Origin: DASVDK01 sp036381125 [NCBI: Thermodesulfobacteriota bacterium]
GTDB taxonomy: Bacteria; DASVDK01
Reading direction: 5' to 3'
NCBI GenBank assembly: GCA_036381125.1
Contig: DASVDK010000029.1
Span: forward strand, 1 to 17,114
Length of the DNA stretch: 17,114 bases
The translations under genes and the position numbers were made by a program. The notes below the pieces were generated by a model. The model was not told the DNA's origin and ran no database searches. It saw only the letters and a list, made by a program, of their open reading frames with translations. This document shows positions 7,456-13,662 of the stretch, piece by piece; the stretch's first letter is position 1, and the number at the start of each line of letters is the position of its first letter.

Positions 7456-8688
7456 ATGGCGCCACGCGAGGCTCCTGCGCTCCGGGTCGCCGAGGCCCAG
7501 GAGACCGTCCTCAACGCCGTCCGGCCCATCGGGACCGAGACGATCGACCTCGTCTCCGCGCTCTGGCGCGTGCTCGCCGAGGACGTCGTCGCGATCCGCT
7601 CGATCCCCCCTGCCGACAACTCGGCCATGGACGGCTATGCGGTCCGCATCGCGGACGTCGCCGCGGCGACGCCCGAGCGCCCCGTGATCCTGCCGGTGTC
7701 GGAGGTGGTCCCGGCCGGCAAGCGGGCGCGCGCGCCGCTCGAGCCGGGGCATGCCGTCAAGATCATGACCGGCGCCCCCATGCCGGAGGGGGCCGACACG
7801 GTGGTACGGGTCGAGCACACCGACGGCGGCACCGAGCGGGTGACGATCGAGCGCGCCCCCGAGCCCGGCGAGAACGTCCGCCGGGCCGGGGAGGACATCG
7901 AGGCCGGCGACGTGGTGCTTGCCGCCGGGACGCTCCTGCGGCCCGCGGAGCTCGGCCTGCTCGCCTCGGTGAACCGGCCGCGCGTGCTCGTGACCGTCCG
8001 CCCCCGCGTCGCGATCCTCGCGACCGGCGACGAGGTGGCCGACCTCGGCCACCCCGATGCGGCGCTCGAGGACCGCGTCCTCGACGCCAACTCCTACTCG
8101 CTCGCCGGGCAGGTGCTCGAGGCGGGCGGGGTGCCGCTCCTCCTCGGCGTGGCGCGGGACGACCGCCGCGTCATCGGCGAGCGGATCGAGGCGGGCCTGC
8201 GAGCCGACGTGCTCGTGACGTCCGGCGGCGTCTCCGTCGGCGACTACGACTACGTCAGGGAGGTGCTCGACCGGCTCGGGCTCGAGCGGCTCTTCTGGAA
8301 GGTGATGATCCGGCCGGGCGGGCCGCTCGCCTTCGGACTGCTCGGCGGCCGCCCGGTCTTCTGCCTCCCGGGCAATCCGGTCGCCTCCATGGTGACCGCG
8401 GAGCTCTTCCTGCGGCCGGCCCTGCGCAAGATGCTCGGCCACCCGAACGTGGCGCGCGAGACGGTCGTCGCCACCCTCACCGAGCCGATCTCCGCCCGGA
8501 AGGGCTACCGGACCTTCGTGCGCGCCGTGCTGCGGCGCGAGCGCGGCGAGCGGATCGTCTCGTCGACCGGTCCCCAGGGCTCGGGCATCCTCCGCTCCAT
8601 GAGCCGCGCCAACGCCCTGATCGTCGTCCCGGAGGACGTCGAGCGCTACGAGGCGGGGGCGCGCGTGGAGGTGATGCGGCTCGAATGA
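7456..8688 (+). CDS. moeA: Molybdopterin molybdotransferase MoeA
   Basis: This 410-aa protein has the full MoeA signature set: DNSAMDGYAV (54-63, with Asp59), KIMTGAPMPEGADTVVRVE (102-120), GENVRRAGEDI (138-148), ILATGDEV (187-194), TSGGVSVGDYDYV (255-267), RPGGPLAFG (286-294) and the C-terminal CLPGNPVASMV (303-313). MoeA inserts molybdate into adenylylated molybdopterin to give molybdenum cofactor, in the cytosol. The domain order and length are canonical, with no fused MogA or PBP domain. The ATG at 7456 follows GGGGAGGAGG. No other Moco genes and no molybdoenzyme are in the window. The last 84 bp are duplicated at 11440-11524 (see findings). The stop overlaps the next start (ATGA). Confidence 0.97.
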   Translation: MAPREAPALRVAEAQETVLNAVRPIGTETIDLVSALWRVLAEDVVAIRSIPPADNSAMDGYAVRIADVAAATPERPVILPVSEVVPAGKRARAPLEPGHAVKIMTGAPMPEGADTVVRVEHTDGGTERVTIERAPEPGENVRRAGEDIEAGDVVLAAGTLLRPAELGLLASVNRPRVLVTVRPRVAILATGDEVADLGHPDAALEDRVLDANSYSLAGQVLEAGGVPLLLGVARDDRRVIGERIEAGLRADVLVTSGGVSVGDYDYVREVLDRLGLERLFWKVMIRPGGPLAFGLLGGRPVFCLPGNPVASMVTAELFLRPALRKMLGHPNVARETVVATLTEPISARKGYRTFVRAVLRRERGERIVSSTGPQGSGILRSMSRANALIVVPEDVERYEAGARVEVMRLE

Positions 8689-9113
8689 TCCGGATCCGGG
8701 AGATCGACCACCTGGTGCTGCGCGTCCGGGACCTCGACCGGATGCTCGCCTTCTACCGCGACATCCTCGGCTGCACCGTCGAGCGGCGGCAGGACGAGAT
8801 CGGGCTCGTCCAGCTTCGCGCCGGCCGCTCGCTCATCGACCTGGTCCCGGTGGACGGCGTGCTCGGGCGGAGGGGTGGGGCGCCCCCGGGGCGCGAGGGC
8901 CGCAACCTCGATCACCTCTGTCTCAAGGTCGAGCCGTTCGACGCCGAGGCGATCCGGACGTACCTTGCCGCGCGCGGCGTCGCGGCGGGGGAGGTCGCGT
9001 CCCGGTACGGCGCCGAGGGCGAAGGCCCGTCGATCTACGTCGCCGACCCCGAGGGCAACACGGTCGAGCTGAAGGGGCCGCCCTGGCCGGCCGGGGCGAC
9101 TCCGTCGGACTAG
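8685..9113 (+). CDS. VOC-family (glyoxalase/dioxygenase fold) protein
   Basis: This 142-aa protein contains one vicinal-oxygen-chelate unit pair. The first module starts IDHLVLRVRDLDRMLAFYRD with His9, and the second starts NLDHLCLKV with His77 and ends YVADPEGNTVELKG with Glu128. These three, plus an acidic residue at Asp52 (LIDLV), are in the positions of the usual four metal ligands, so it is probably an active metal enzyme. VOC proteins include glyoxalases, extradiol dioxygenases and fosfomycin-type transferases; I cannot choose a substrate. It overlaps moeA by 4 bp (ATGA), indicating translational coupling as the last gene of the operon. Part of it is duplicated, with an internal deletion, 2.8 kb downstream. 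Confidence 0.92.
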   Translation: MIRIREIDHLVLRVRDLDRMLAFYRDILGCTVERRQDEIGLVQLRAGRSLIDLVPVDGVLGRRGGAPPGREGRNLDHLCLKVEPFDAEAIRTYLAARGVAAGEVASRYGAEGEGPSIYVADPEGNTVELKGPPWPAGATPSD

Positions 9114-9179
9114 CTCGAGCACTCCGCCAGGACCCGGCAGCCCCCCGGGGCGGTCCCGGTCCGCCGTCCTCCTCTCCGC

Positions 9180-9208
9180 TTGACATCTCGGTCGATCTCG
9201 TCGATAAG
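9180..9208 (+). promoter_or_regulatory. Sigma70-type promoter for the DUF2059 gene
   Basis: A perfect -35 box TTGACA at 9180-9185 is separated by 17 bp from GATAAG at 9203-9208, which matches four of six bases of TATAAT. Transcription would start near 9215, leaving a leader of about 36 nt before the ATG at 9251. This is the best classical promoter in the window and marks the DUF2059 gene as a separate unit from the upstream operon. Confidence 0.7.
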
Positions 9209-9250
9209 CGCCGTCAAACGTGGCCGTTGGCCCAGGCGCGAGGAACCGGT

Positions 9251-9757
9251 ATGAGAATGGCGGCTCTGGCTCTGATCGTCGCGGCGGCGGTGTCGCTTCC
9301 GCCGAGCCTCCACGCGGCCGAACCGCTCACGGCCGCGAAGGGTGAGGACATCCGCAGGCTGCTGCAGGCCACGGGTGCGCTGAGCGTCGCGCAGTTGATG
9401 TCAGAGGCCGTCGTGAGCCAGATGTCGGCCGCCCTGAAGCGGGCCCGGCCGGATCTCCCGGCCCATGTGTTCGACGTCCTCGCCGAGACCGTGAACGAGG
9501 TCATCGCGGAGGAGATGGTCGCCAGGGGCGGCTTCGTCGACGCGATGATCCTGCTGTACCACCGGCATTTCACGCACGAGGAGATCCGGGGGCTGGTCGC
9601 CTTCTACGAGACGCCCCTCGGCCGGAAGGCGGGCTCGCTCGCCCCCATCATGAGCCAGGAGGGCCTTCGGATCGGCCAGCAATGGGGCGAGAGCCTCGGT
9701 CCGAAGATCGCGGAGCGGGTCAAGGCGCGGCTCAAGCAGGAAGGCATCGAGCTCTAG
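9251..9757 (+). CDS. Secreted DUF2059 domain protein
   Basis: This 168-aa protein has an N-terminal signal peptide (MRMAALALIVAAAVSLPPSL, likely cut after LHA near residue 22), so it is exported to the periplasm or beyond. The C-terminal part carries the DUF2059 hallmark HFTHEEIRGLVAFYETPLGR (106-125), preceded by a helical region rich in A/E. The domain is widespread in Gram-negative bacteria and has no firmly established reaction. The ATG at 9251 is preferred over an in-frame TTG at 9227 because GAGGA lies just upstream and the signal peptide then begins correctly; a second ATG at 9257 is possible. It has its own promoter at 9180-9208. The IS110 remnant begins 40 bp after its stop. Confidence 0.88.
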   Translation: MRMAALALIVAAAVSLPPSLHAAEPLTAAKGEDIRRLLQATGALSVAQLMSEAVVSQMSAALKRARPDLPAHVFDVLAETVNEVIAEEMVARGGFVDAMILLYHRHFTHEEIRGLVAFYETPLGRKAGSLAPIMSQEGLRIGQQWGESLGPKIAERVKARLKQEGIEL

Positions 9758-9797
9758 GGCCAATGCCTGCGCCTGGGGTCGGCATCTGTCTTGGGTG

Positions 9798-10091
9798 TCA
9801 AGGCCGAGAGCGGACCGGCTGCCAGGGGCGGCCGGTCTTGACCATGGCATTGAGGATGATGACGAACGTGCGCACGCAGGCGGTCAGGGCGACCTTCGTG
9901 CGCTTCCCCGCCGCCCGCAGGCGCTGGTAGAGGGCCACGCGGTGGCGGCGCAGCTGGGCGACGAGGTCGGCCAGGCCGGCCTCGGTGTAGGGGACCCGCC
10001 AGGGGCGACCGCCCCCCGGGTGCACGTCGATGTCGAGATGCGCCCGGGCGATGTCGATCCCGGCGACGACGGCCGCAGCGGCGTTGGACAT
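9798..10091 (-). pseudogene. Internally deleted IS110-family transposase (in-frame 97-aa remnant)
   Basis: The frame encodes the two ends of an IS110-type transposase joined together. Residues 8-52 (VVAGIDIARAHLDIDV, then WRVPYTEAGLADLVAQL) are the N-terminal DEDD-domain start with its first Asp at residue 13. Residues 53-90 (ALYQRLRAAGKRTKVALTA through ILNAMVKTGRPW) are the extreme C-terminus of the family. The middle, normally well over 200 residues with the other acidic residues and the conserved Tnp_20 serine, is missing, yet the frame stays open. It cannot be an active recombinase. The intact family is typically 320-400 aa. The ATG at 10091 begins the family homology. The non-coding stretch to about 10260 may be what is left of the element's upstream end. 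IS110 elements often lack terminal inverted repeats, so I cannot set the element's ends. Confidence 0.82.
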
Positions 10092-10296
10092 GGATGATGA
10101 GGCCTCCGAAGGGGGTGCCGAGGCCTCTCCCCGGCCCCGCCTTGCGGGATGCGACCTCGGCGGGTCGCGCATCTGTGCGGGCTCGGCGGGAGGCCCACGC
10201 CCGGCGATCCTGGCTGACCCACGGGCTCACGGCCCCAAGGTCTGACGGTCTACCGGGCTCGGCTCGTTGACGCCCCCAAGATACAAGGTCTTTCCG

Positions 10297-10330
10297 TTTT
10301 CCAATCTGGAAAATGGATAGACCTGACCCC
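10297..10330. repeat. REP-like repeat, copy 1 (3' side of the transposase remnant)
   Basis: TTTTCCA (10297-10303) and TGGAAAA (10307-10313) form a 7-bp stem with a 3-nt loop. Eight bases later comes CCTGACCCC (10322-10330). The module TGGAAAA-N8-CCTGACCCC recurs exactly at 11290-11313. Its position just past the 3' end of the REP-associated transposase remnant fits the known association of such transposases with REP palindromes. Confidence 0.65.
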
Positions 10331-10910
10331 ATGGAACGGTCTCGCGCCTCCGCCGCCTCGCCGCCAGCCGACCCGCAGCAGCCACGTGCGAGCGCCGGCG
10401 ACGACGCCACGCGCCGCCGGCGCGGCCGACGAGCACGGGTCCATGCCACGGAAGTCCGGCCGGTGCTTCCTCACGTTCTCGAGCACGTAGACGAGCGCGT
10501 GGTGTACTTCGCGGGGTGTCGCGAGGTCGCGGCGATGGTAGCGGTCCCCCCAGACCCTGCCCCGTCGCCTCGACGAGCAGGTGGACGTGATTGCTCTGGA
10601 CGGAGAAGTGGCAGATGCGGAAGGCGCGCCCGCGCTGCGCGAGGCGAATCGCCTCGCGCAGGGCACCAAAGGCGCGCATGCCACGAAGGCTGGGGAGCCC
10701 GGGACGCGCCCGAAGCGTGATGTGCGAGGGGTGCCGGGCGTCGTGATAGGGCCGGGTTCGGTGCGCGACGTTCGGGCGTTGGCCCTGGCGCTTGCGCCCG
10801 GCGCCCGGACGCCGGCCGCCCCAGGTGATGGGGAGCGACAAGGCGAGTTGCCGCCGGTCGACACGGCGTGGCCGGCGGCGACTCGCCGGCAGGGTGGCGA
10901 GTTGCCGCAT
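10331..10910 (-). pseudogene. REP-associated tyrosine transposase (Y1/HUH, RAYT-like), broken
   Basis: Two leftward frames together encode the parts of a Y1 transposase. From 10910 the first frame gives a basic lead with WGGRRPGAGRK (30-40), then HITLRARPGLPSLRG and CHFSVQSNHVHLLVEA (100-115), the HUH motif (NHVH, 107-110). Near 10555-10571 the frame changes, and RRGRVWGDRYHRRDLATP followed by HALVYVLENVRKHRPD continues the family in another frame; the Tyr of WGDRY is a candidate catalytic residue. The roughly 20-25 residues that normally separate these parts are missing. A second stretch after MDPCSSA is also shortened before TWLLRVGWRR. It is therefore inactive: one frame-changing deletion plus one further deletion. 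It is bounded by the REP-like module at 10297-10330, and more modules lie upstream at 11241-11313. Confidence 0.8.
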
Positions 10911-11240
10911 GAACGACCTTCTCGCGAAGCGGGATCACGTAAACGCGTGGGAAAGCCGACCGAAGACAGGAGGGGAGAGCCGGGCAGGGCGCGTCGCTTG
11001 ATTGAGCACTATTCTATCGTAAGTCGATAGGGCAGGCAAGAGGTGATCAGGCGGGTCCGGTCCGGACGCATCGGTAACAGGTCAGAGCGAGAGAGCCAGG
11101 CCACGCAGGACCGGGTCGTCCGGAGACATGGGTGCCGCTCGGGGGGCATGGACGTGAACGCCGTGCGCTGGAGGGAGATATCGCCGCCGAGGGATGACCA
11201 GGAGACCGGCTTTAGGTTGGTCGCGTGGCCTCGTCGGCGC
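10911..11240. other. Non-coding stretch upstream of the transposase remnant
   Basis: I see no gene. Short frames on both strands have no family resemblance and mixed codon usage. The only structure I note is a small hairpin, CTATCG (11014-11019) and CGATAG (11025-11030), with a 5-nt loop in an unusually AT-rich patch. It is probably decayed DNA of the debris region. Confidence 0.45.
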
Positions 11241-11282
11241 GGGGTCAGGTCTCGACCCTGGCGAAGGTGGAAACCTGACCCC
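11241..11282. repeat. REP-like hairpin, copy 2
   Basis: GGGGTCAGGT (11241-11250) and ACCTGACCCC (11273-11282) are perfect 10-bp inverted repeats. The stem extends imperfectly inwards, TCTCGACC against GGTGGAAA. The arrangement matches the hairpin at 11902-11941 (core GGTCTCGACC) and shares CCTGACCCC with copies 1 and 3. Confidence 0.75.
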
Positions 11283-11313
11283 AACCGGTTGGAAAACGTC
11301 GAGGCCTGACCCC
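11281..11313. repeat. REP-like repeat, copy 3, with palindrome CCAACCGGTTGG
   Basis: The perfect 12-bp palindrome CCAACCGGTTGG spans 11281-11292. The module TGGAAAA-N8-CCTGACCCC spans 11290-11313, identical in layout to copy 1. The segment GTCGAGGCCTGACCCC (11298-11313) is complementary at 15 of 16 positions to the left arm of copy 2 (11241-11256), so it could compete for pairing with it. Confidence 0.7.
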
Positions 11314-11355
11314 GTTGGTGCGCTCGTCGCCGATGACGGAGCCGCCGTTACAGGG

Positions 11356-11439
11356 CGGCTGGTCGAACTCGTGGAGCGGCTACGCATCGGCGGTCGCCAG
11401 GTCCATGACGCGAACGTCGTGGCGACCATGCTGGCGCAT
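11356..11439 (+). pseudogene. Fragment of a PIN-domain (VapC-like) toxin
   Basis: This 28-codon stretch reads RLVELVERLRIGG followed by RQVHDANVVATMLAH, which closely resembles the C-terminal part of VapC-type PIN-domain ribonucleases (typical G-x-VHDA-x-LVA-x-M). The Asp of VHDAN would be one of the acidic metal-binding residues. Nothing of the N-terminal PIN domain is recognisable upstream, where REP-like repeats end at 11313, and no VapB-like antitoxin is seen. The downstream end is cut exactly where the moeA duplicate begins at 11440. It is too short to be functional. The assignment rests on one motif, so confidence is moderate. Confidence 0.55.
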
Positions 11440-11524
11440 CCGCGCCAACGCCCTGATCGTCGTCCCGGAGGACGTCGAGCGCTACGAGGCGGGGGCGCGC
11501 GTGGAGGTGATGCGGCTCGAATGA
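11440..11524 (+). pseudogene. Duplicate of moeA 3' end
   Basis: Bases 11440-11524 are identical to 8604-8688, the last codons of moeA from RANALIVVPED to RLE and the TGA stop. Identity continues through the start of the VOC gene to 11554. The upstream boundary is sharp: the preceding bases match the PIN fragment instead. It is a non-functional scrap of about 27 codons. Confidence 0.92.
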
Positions 11525-11699
11525 TCCGGATCCGGGAGATCGACCACCTGGTGCCGCTCGCTCATCGACCTGGTCCCGGTGGACGGCGCGCTCGGGCGGA
11601 GGAGTGAGGCGCCGCCGGGGCGCGAGGGCCGCAACCTCGATCACCTCTGTCTCGAGGTCGAGCCGTTCGACGCCGAGGCGATCCGGACGTACCTCGCCG
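11521..11699 (+). pseudogene. Truncated, internally deleted duplicate of the VOC gene
   Basis: Bases 11521-11554 equal the first 34 bp of the VOC gene (8685-8718). The copy then jumps to the equivalent of 8825 and follows the original to 8970 (11699) with six substitutions in 146 bp. The missing 107 bp (8718-8825) shift the frame, so the start codon leads into IDHLVPLAHRPG and stops soon afterwards. The deletion joint has a 2-bp microhomology (GC). The C-terminal third, including the last metal ligand, is absent. It has no function as a protein. Confidence 0.92.
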
Positions 11700-11901
11700 G
11701 CCCCGAGGCCCACGACCCGTCGAGGATCGGGGGGCGTACGTCGGCAACGAAAGCGCGGTGCCGGTGCTCGAGATCACGCGGTCGGACCTCAGGGGGTGGT
11801 GGATCGACGAGATCTGGCGCTGGTGCCGTCGCGTGGGCCGCATGGGAGCGGCGCCGCCGAGCGGCGTCGTCGGCCGCGCCAGGTTCGCGATGACGGGACG
11901 A
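11700..11901. other. Unassigned stretch after the duplicate
   Basis: No recognised gene. One frame reads GAYVGNESAVPVLEITRSDL and then RGWWIDEIWRWCRR (roughly 11730-11835), which looks more protein-like than the surroundings and could be the tail of a lost gene, but I cannot name a family. The region ends at the strong hairpin at 11902. Confidence 0.35.
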
Positions 11902-11941
11902 GGGCCGGGTCTCGACCTTCGACAGGGTCGAGACCCGGCCC
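11902..11941. repeat. Perfect 16-bp inverted repeat (REP-like hairpin, copy 4)
   Basis: GGGCCGGGTCTCGACC (11902-11917) and GGTCGAGACCCGGCCC (11926-11941) are exact inverted repeats around the 8-nt loop TTCGACAG. It lies 15 bp past the stop of the leftward aldo/keto reductase, so the hairpin would form in that gene's transcript 3' end. There is no T-tract after it. It shares the GGTCTCGACC core with the hairpin at 11241, so I class it as a REP-like element that may also stabilise or end the reductase mRNA. Confidence 0.85.
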
Positions 11942-11956
11942 CGTTGGGGATACGGT

Positions 11957-13000
11957 CTAGGCGTTGCCGGCGACGGCCTTCTCGCTCTCGGTGGCCCCGC
12001 TCATGTAGGGCCCGGCTGGCGAGGGGACGACGTCGAAGTTCCGCTCGTAGAGGGCGGCGATCTCGGCGAGCTCGGCCGGGGTGAGGTCGGGCACGTCGGT
12101 GGCCGCCGCGAACTCGTCGAGCTGCTCGGCGTTGTAGATGTTCGGCAGCGCCGACACGATCGGGTCCTGCGCGAGGACGAAGCGGAGCGCCGCCTGCGCG
12201 AGCGTCCGCCCCTTGCCCTCGGTCAGGAAGGCGAGACGCTCCACCTTCTTGAGCCCGTCGACGAGCCACTCCTTCCTGCGGTGGTTGCGGTGGTCGCCGG
12301 GCGCGAAGGTGGTGTCCTTCGTGTACTTCCCCTCGAGCATGCCGGACGAGTGCGGGACGCGGACGATGATGCCGACCTGCTTCTCGCGGGCGAGCGGGAA
12401 GAAGGTGCGCCCCGGGTCCTGCTCGAGGAGGTTGTAGATGATCTGGAGCGTCGTGAGCGGCCTGGCGGCCATGACCTCGTTGCCGTGCTCCGTGCCGCCG
12501 ATGGCCGGCCCCAGGGCGGCGCCGTAGGCGCGGATCTTCCCCTCGCGCTTCAGGTCCTCGAGCGTGGCGAAGAGGTCGTCGCGGCGGACGGCGTCCATGC
12601 GGGGGTTGTGGAGCTGGTAGAGGTCGATCCGGTCGGTCCCGAGCCGGCGCAGGCTCTCCTCGCAGGCCTTGCGGCAGTAGGCGGGGGACCAGTCCTGCGG
12701 GATCTCCTGCTGCCCCTTGCGCTCGCCCGCGTAGTTGTAGAAGTCGTAGCCGAACTTGGTGGCGATCTGTAGCTGGTTGCGCTTCGGCCCGAGCGCCTTG
12801 CGGAGGAGTTCCTCGCCGTAGCCGTTTCCGTAGGTGTCCGCCGTGTCGTAGAAGGTGATGCCGCGGTCGAAGGCGCGCCTGAGCAGCGCCAGGCCGGTCG
12901 CCTCGTCCTTGATGCCCCACCAGCTCGTCCCGACCGTCCAGACGCCGAAGCCGATTTCGGAAACGGCGATGTCCGTGCCGGGCAAGGTCCGTGTACGCAT
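11957..13000 (-). CDS. Aldo/keto reductase
   Basis: This 347-aa protein is an NAD(P)H-dependent oxidoreductase of the aldo/keto reductase TIM-barrel family. The catalytic tetrad is visible: Asp52 and Tyr57 in [14 protein letters not shown] (50-63), Lys82 in ATKFGYD and His131 in DLYQLHNP. The N-terminal [16 protein letters not shown] and the closing [18 protein letters not shown] are family-typical. Such enzymes reduce aldehydes and ketones in the cytosol; the substrate cannot be told. The start is secure, because GGAGGAATACATG gives a strong ribosome binding site 5 nt before the ATG. It lies 28 bp downstream of the co-oriented putative lipoprotein gene, so the two may be co-transcribed. A 16-bp perfect hairpin lies just beyond its stop. 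Confidence 0.94.
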   Translation of the reverse strand: MRTRTLPGTDIAVSEIGFGVWTVGTSWWGIKDEATGLALLRRAFDRGITFYDTADTYGNGYGEELLRKALGPKRNQLQIATKFGYDFYNYAGERKGQQEIPQDWSPAYCRKACEESLRRLGTDRIDLYQLHNPRMDAVRRDDLFATLEDLKREGKIRAYGAALGPAIGGTEHGNEVMAARPLTTLQIIYNLLEQDPGRTFFPLAREKQVGIIVRVPHSSGMLEGKYTKDTTFAPGDHRNHRRKEWLVDGLKKVERLAFLTEGKGRTLAQAALRFVLAQDPIVSALPNIYNAEQLDEFAAATDVPDLTPAELAEIAALYERNFDVVPSPAGPYMSGATESEKAVAGNA

Positions 13001-13028
13001 GTATTCCTCCCTGATTTGCCGGCGCCGG

Positions 13029-13574
13029 TCAGTCCTGCGGCACCAGATCTCCGAGCGACCCGCCCAGATCGCGCAGACGGGCGACCAGGTCGCGCGCCTC
13101 CTCGCACAGCGCCGCGGCCGCCCGCCCCGCTCGGCCCGCCCGCGAGAGGTCCACGGCGACCGGCTCGAACCGGGCGCGCACGCCGAGCGAGTCGAGCGTC
13201 GTCTCCTCGAGGGCCAGCGTGAGCCGTCCGCAGCCCGCCTCGCCGGCGCGTGCGAAGCCGAGCGTGCCGGCGACCCCGGGTACCACCCCGCTGCCGCCGC
13301 GCCCCTCGTAGGCGAGGGTGCCGATGAGCCGGCCGCGGCTCGTCACCTCGTCGGGCGTGAAGCTGAAGGCGACCGTCTCGCCCCCGTCGCCGAGGCGGCG
13401 GGTGAAGAAGACCGTCCGCCCCTGCACCAGGTCGGCGAGGCGGGGGACCGCCTCGGCCGCCACCAGCCGGGGAACGGACGCCTCGTCGGCACTGCCGGCC
13501 GTCGCGGCGCACCCGCTGCTGGCTGCGGCGAGCAGCGTGGCGGCAAGGACGAGGGCAAGGGAGCCGTGCGACAT
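13029..13574 (-). CDS. Putative secreted lipoprotein, unknown function
   Basis: This 181-aa protein begins [20 protein letters not shown] and reaches Cys22 at SSGC. That makes a type II (lipoprotein) signal peptide possible, although Ser rather than Leu at -3 makes the lipobox weak. The mature part has no family I recognise. It contains a beta-rich middle ([18 protein letters not shown]) and a helical Arg/Ala-rich C-terminus with a second cysteine region. I prefer the ATG at 13574 over a GTG at 13592, since the signal peptide then starts directly. There is no Shine-Dalgarno sequence; TACTCT lies exactly 6 nt upstream of the ATG, suggesting a leaderless mRNA. It is followed by the aldo/keto reductase on the same strand. 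Confidence 0.75.
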   Translation of the reverse strand: MSHGSLALVLAATLLAAASSGCAATAGSADEASVPRLVAAEAVPRLADLVQGRTVFFTRRLGDGGETVAFSFTPDEVTSRGRLIGTLAYEGRGGSGVVPGVAGTLGFARAGEAGCGRLTLALEETTLDSLGVRARFEPVAVDLSRAGRAGRAAAALCEEARDLVARLRDLGGSLGDLVPQD

Positions 13575-13580
13575 GCCCCA

Positions 13581-13586
13581 AGAGTA
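13581..13586 (-). promoter_or_regulatory. Candidate -10 box of a leaderless promoter
   Basis: On the minus strand TACTCT lies exactly 6 nt before the ATG at 13574, where no ribosome binding site exists. No good -35 is seen. The call leans on the same spacing at 15049-15054 and 15743-15748. Confidence 0.35.
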
Positions 13587-13632
13587 ACGCACGAGAGGCC
13601 GAACTGCCCGCCCCGGCGCCGCGGCCGTGCGC

Positions 13633-13638
13633 TAGGCT
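13633..13638 (+). promoter_or_regulatory. Candidate -10 box for the DinB gene
   Basis: TAGGCT is followed about 7 nt later by a likely start point near 13645. That would give a leader of about 17 nt carrying AGGAGGGA before the ATG at 13663. No convincing -35 is visible. It faces the divergent lipoprotein promoter about 50 bp away. Confidence 0.35.
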
Positions 13639-13662
13639 GTCGAACATGGCAGGAGGGAGCCG

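Noticed and set aside
1928-7465. Very long open frame on the minus strand opposite the tldD-moeA operon
   Set aside because: The translation is Arg/Asp/His/Gly-rich noise produced by G/C third positions of the real plus-strand genes; it has no domain and spans several well-supported genes.
9114-9179. GC-rich inverted segments after the VOC gene as an operon terminator
   Set aside because: The arms are short and imperfect and no T-tract follows; I cannot support a terminator, although the operon must end near here.
10267-10295. TTGACG followed by AT-richer sequence, promoter-like
   Set aside because: At 17 bp the hexamer reads CTTTCC, and the sequence is part of the transposase-associated debris with no gene positioned to use it.
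10313-11030. Plus-strand open frames over the REP-associated transposase
   Set aside because: They are antisense to recognisable transposase motifs and have no family resemblance.
11315-11524. Open frame ending with the native moeA C-terminus
   Set aside because: Only the last 27 codons are moeA; the front is unrelated sequence in the wrong frame of the PIN scrap, with no ribosome binding site.
11194-11607. Open frame of 137 codons across the REP repeats, PIN scrap and moeA duplicate
   Set aside because: It is a patchwork of unrelated pieces read through by chance: the moeA part is out of its native frame and the start lies in non-coding sequence.
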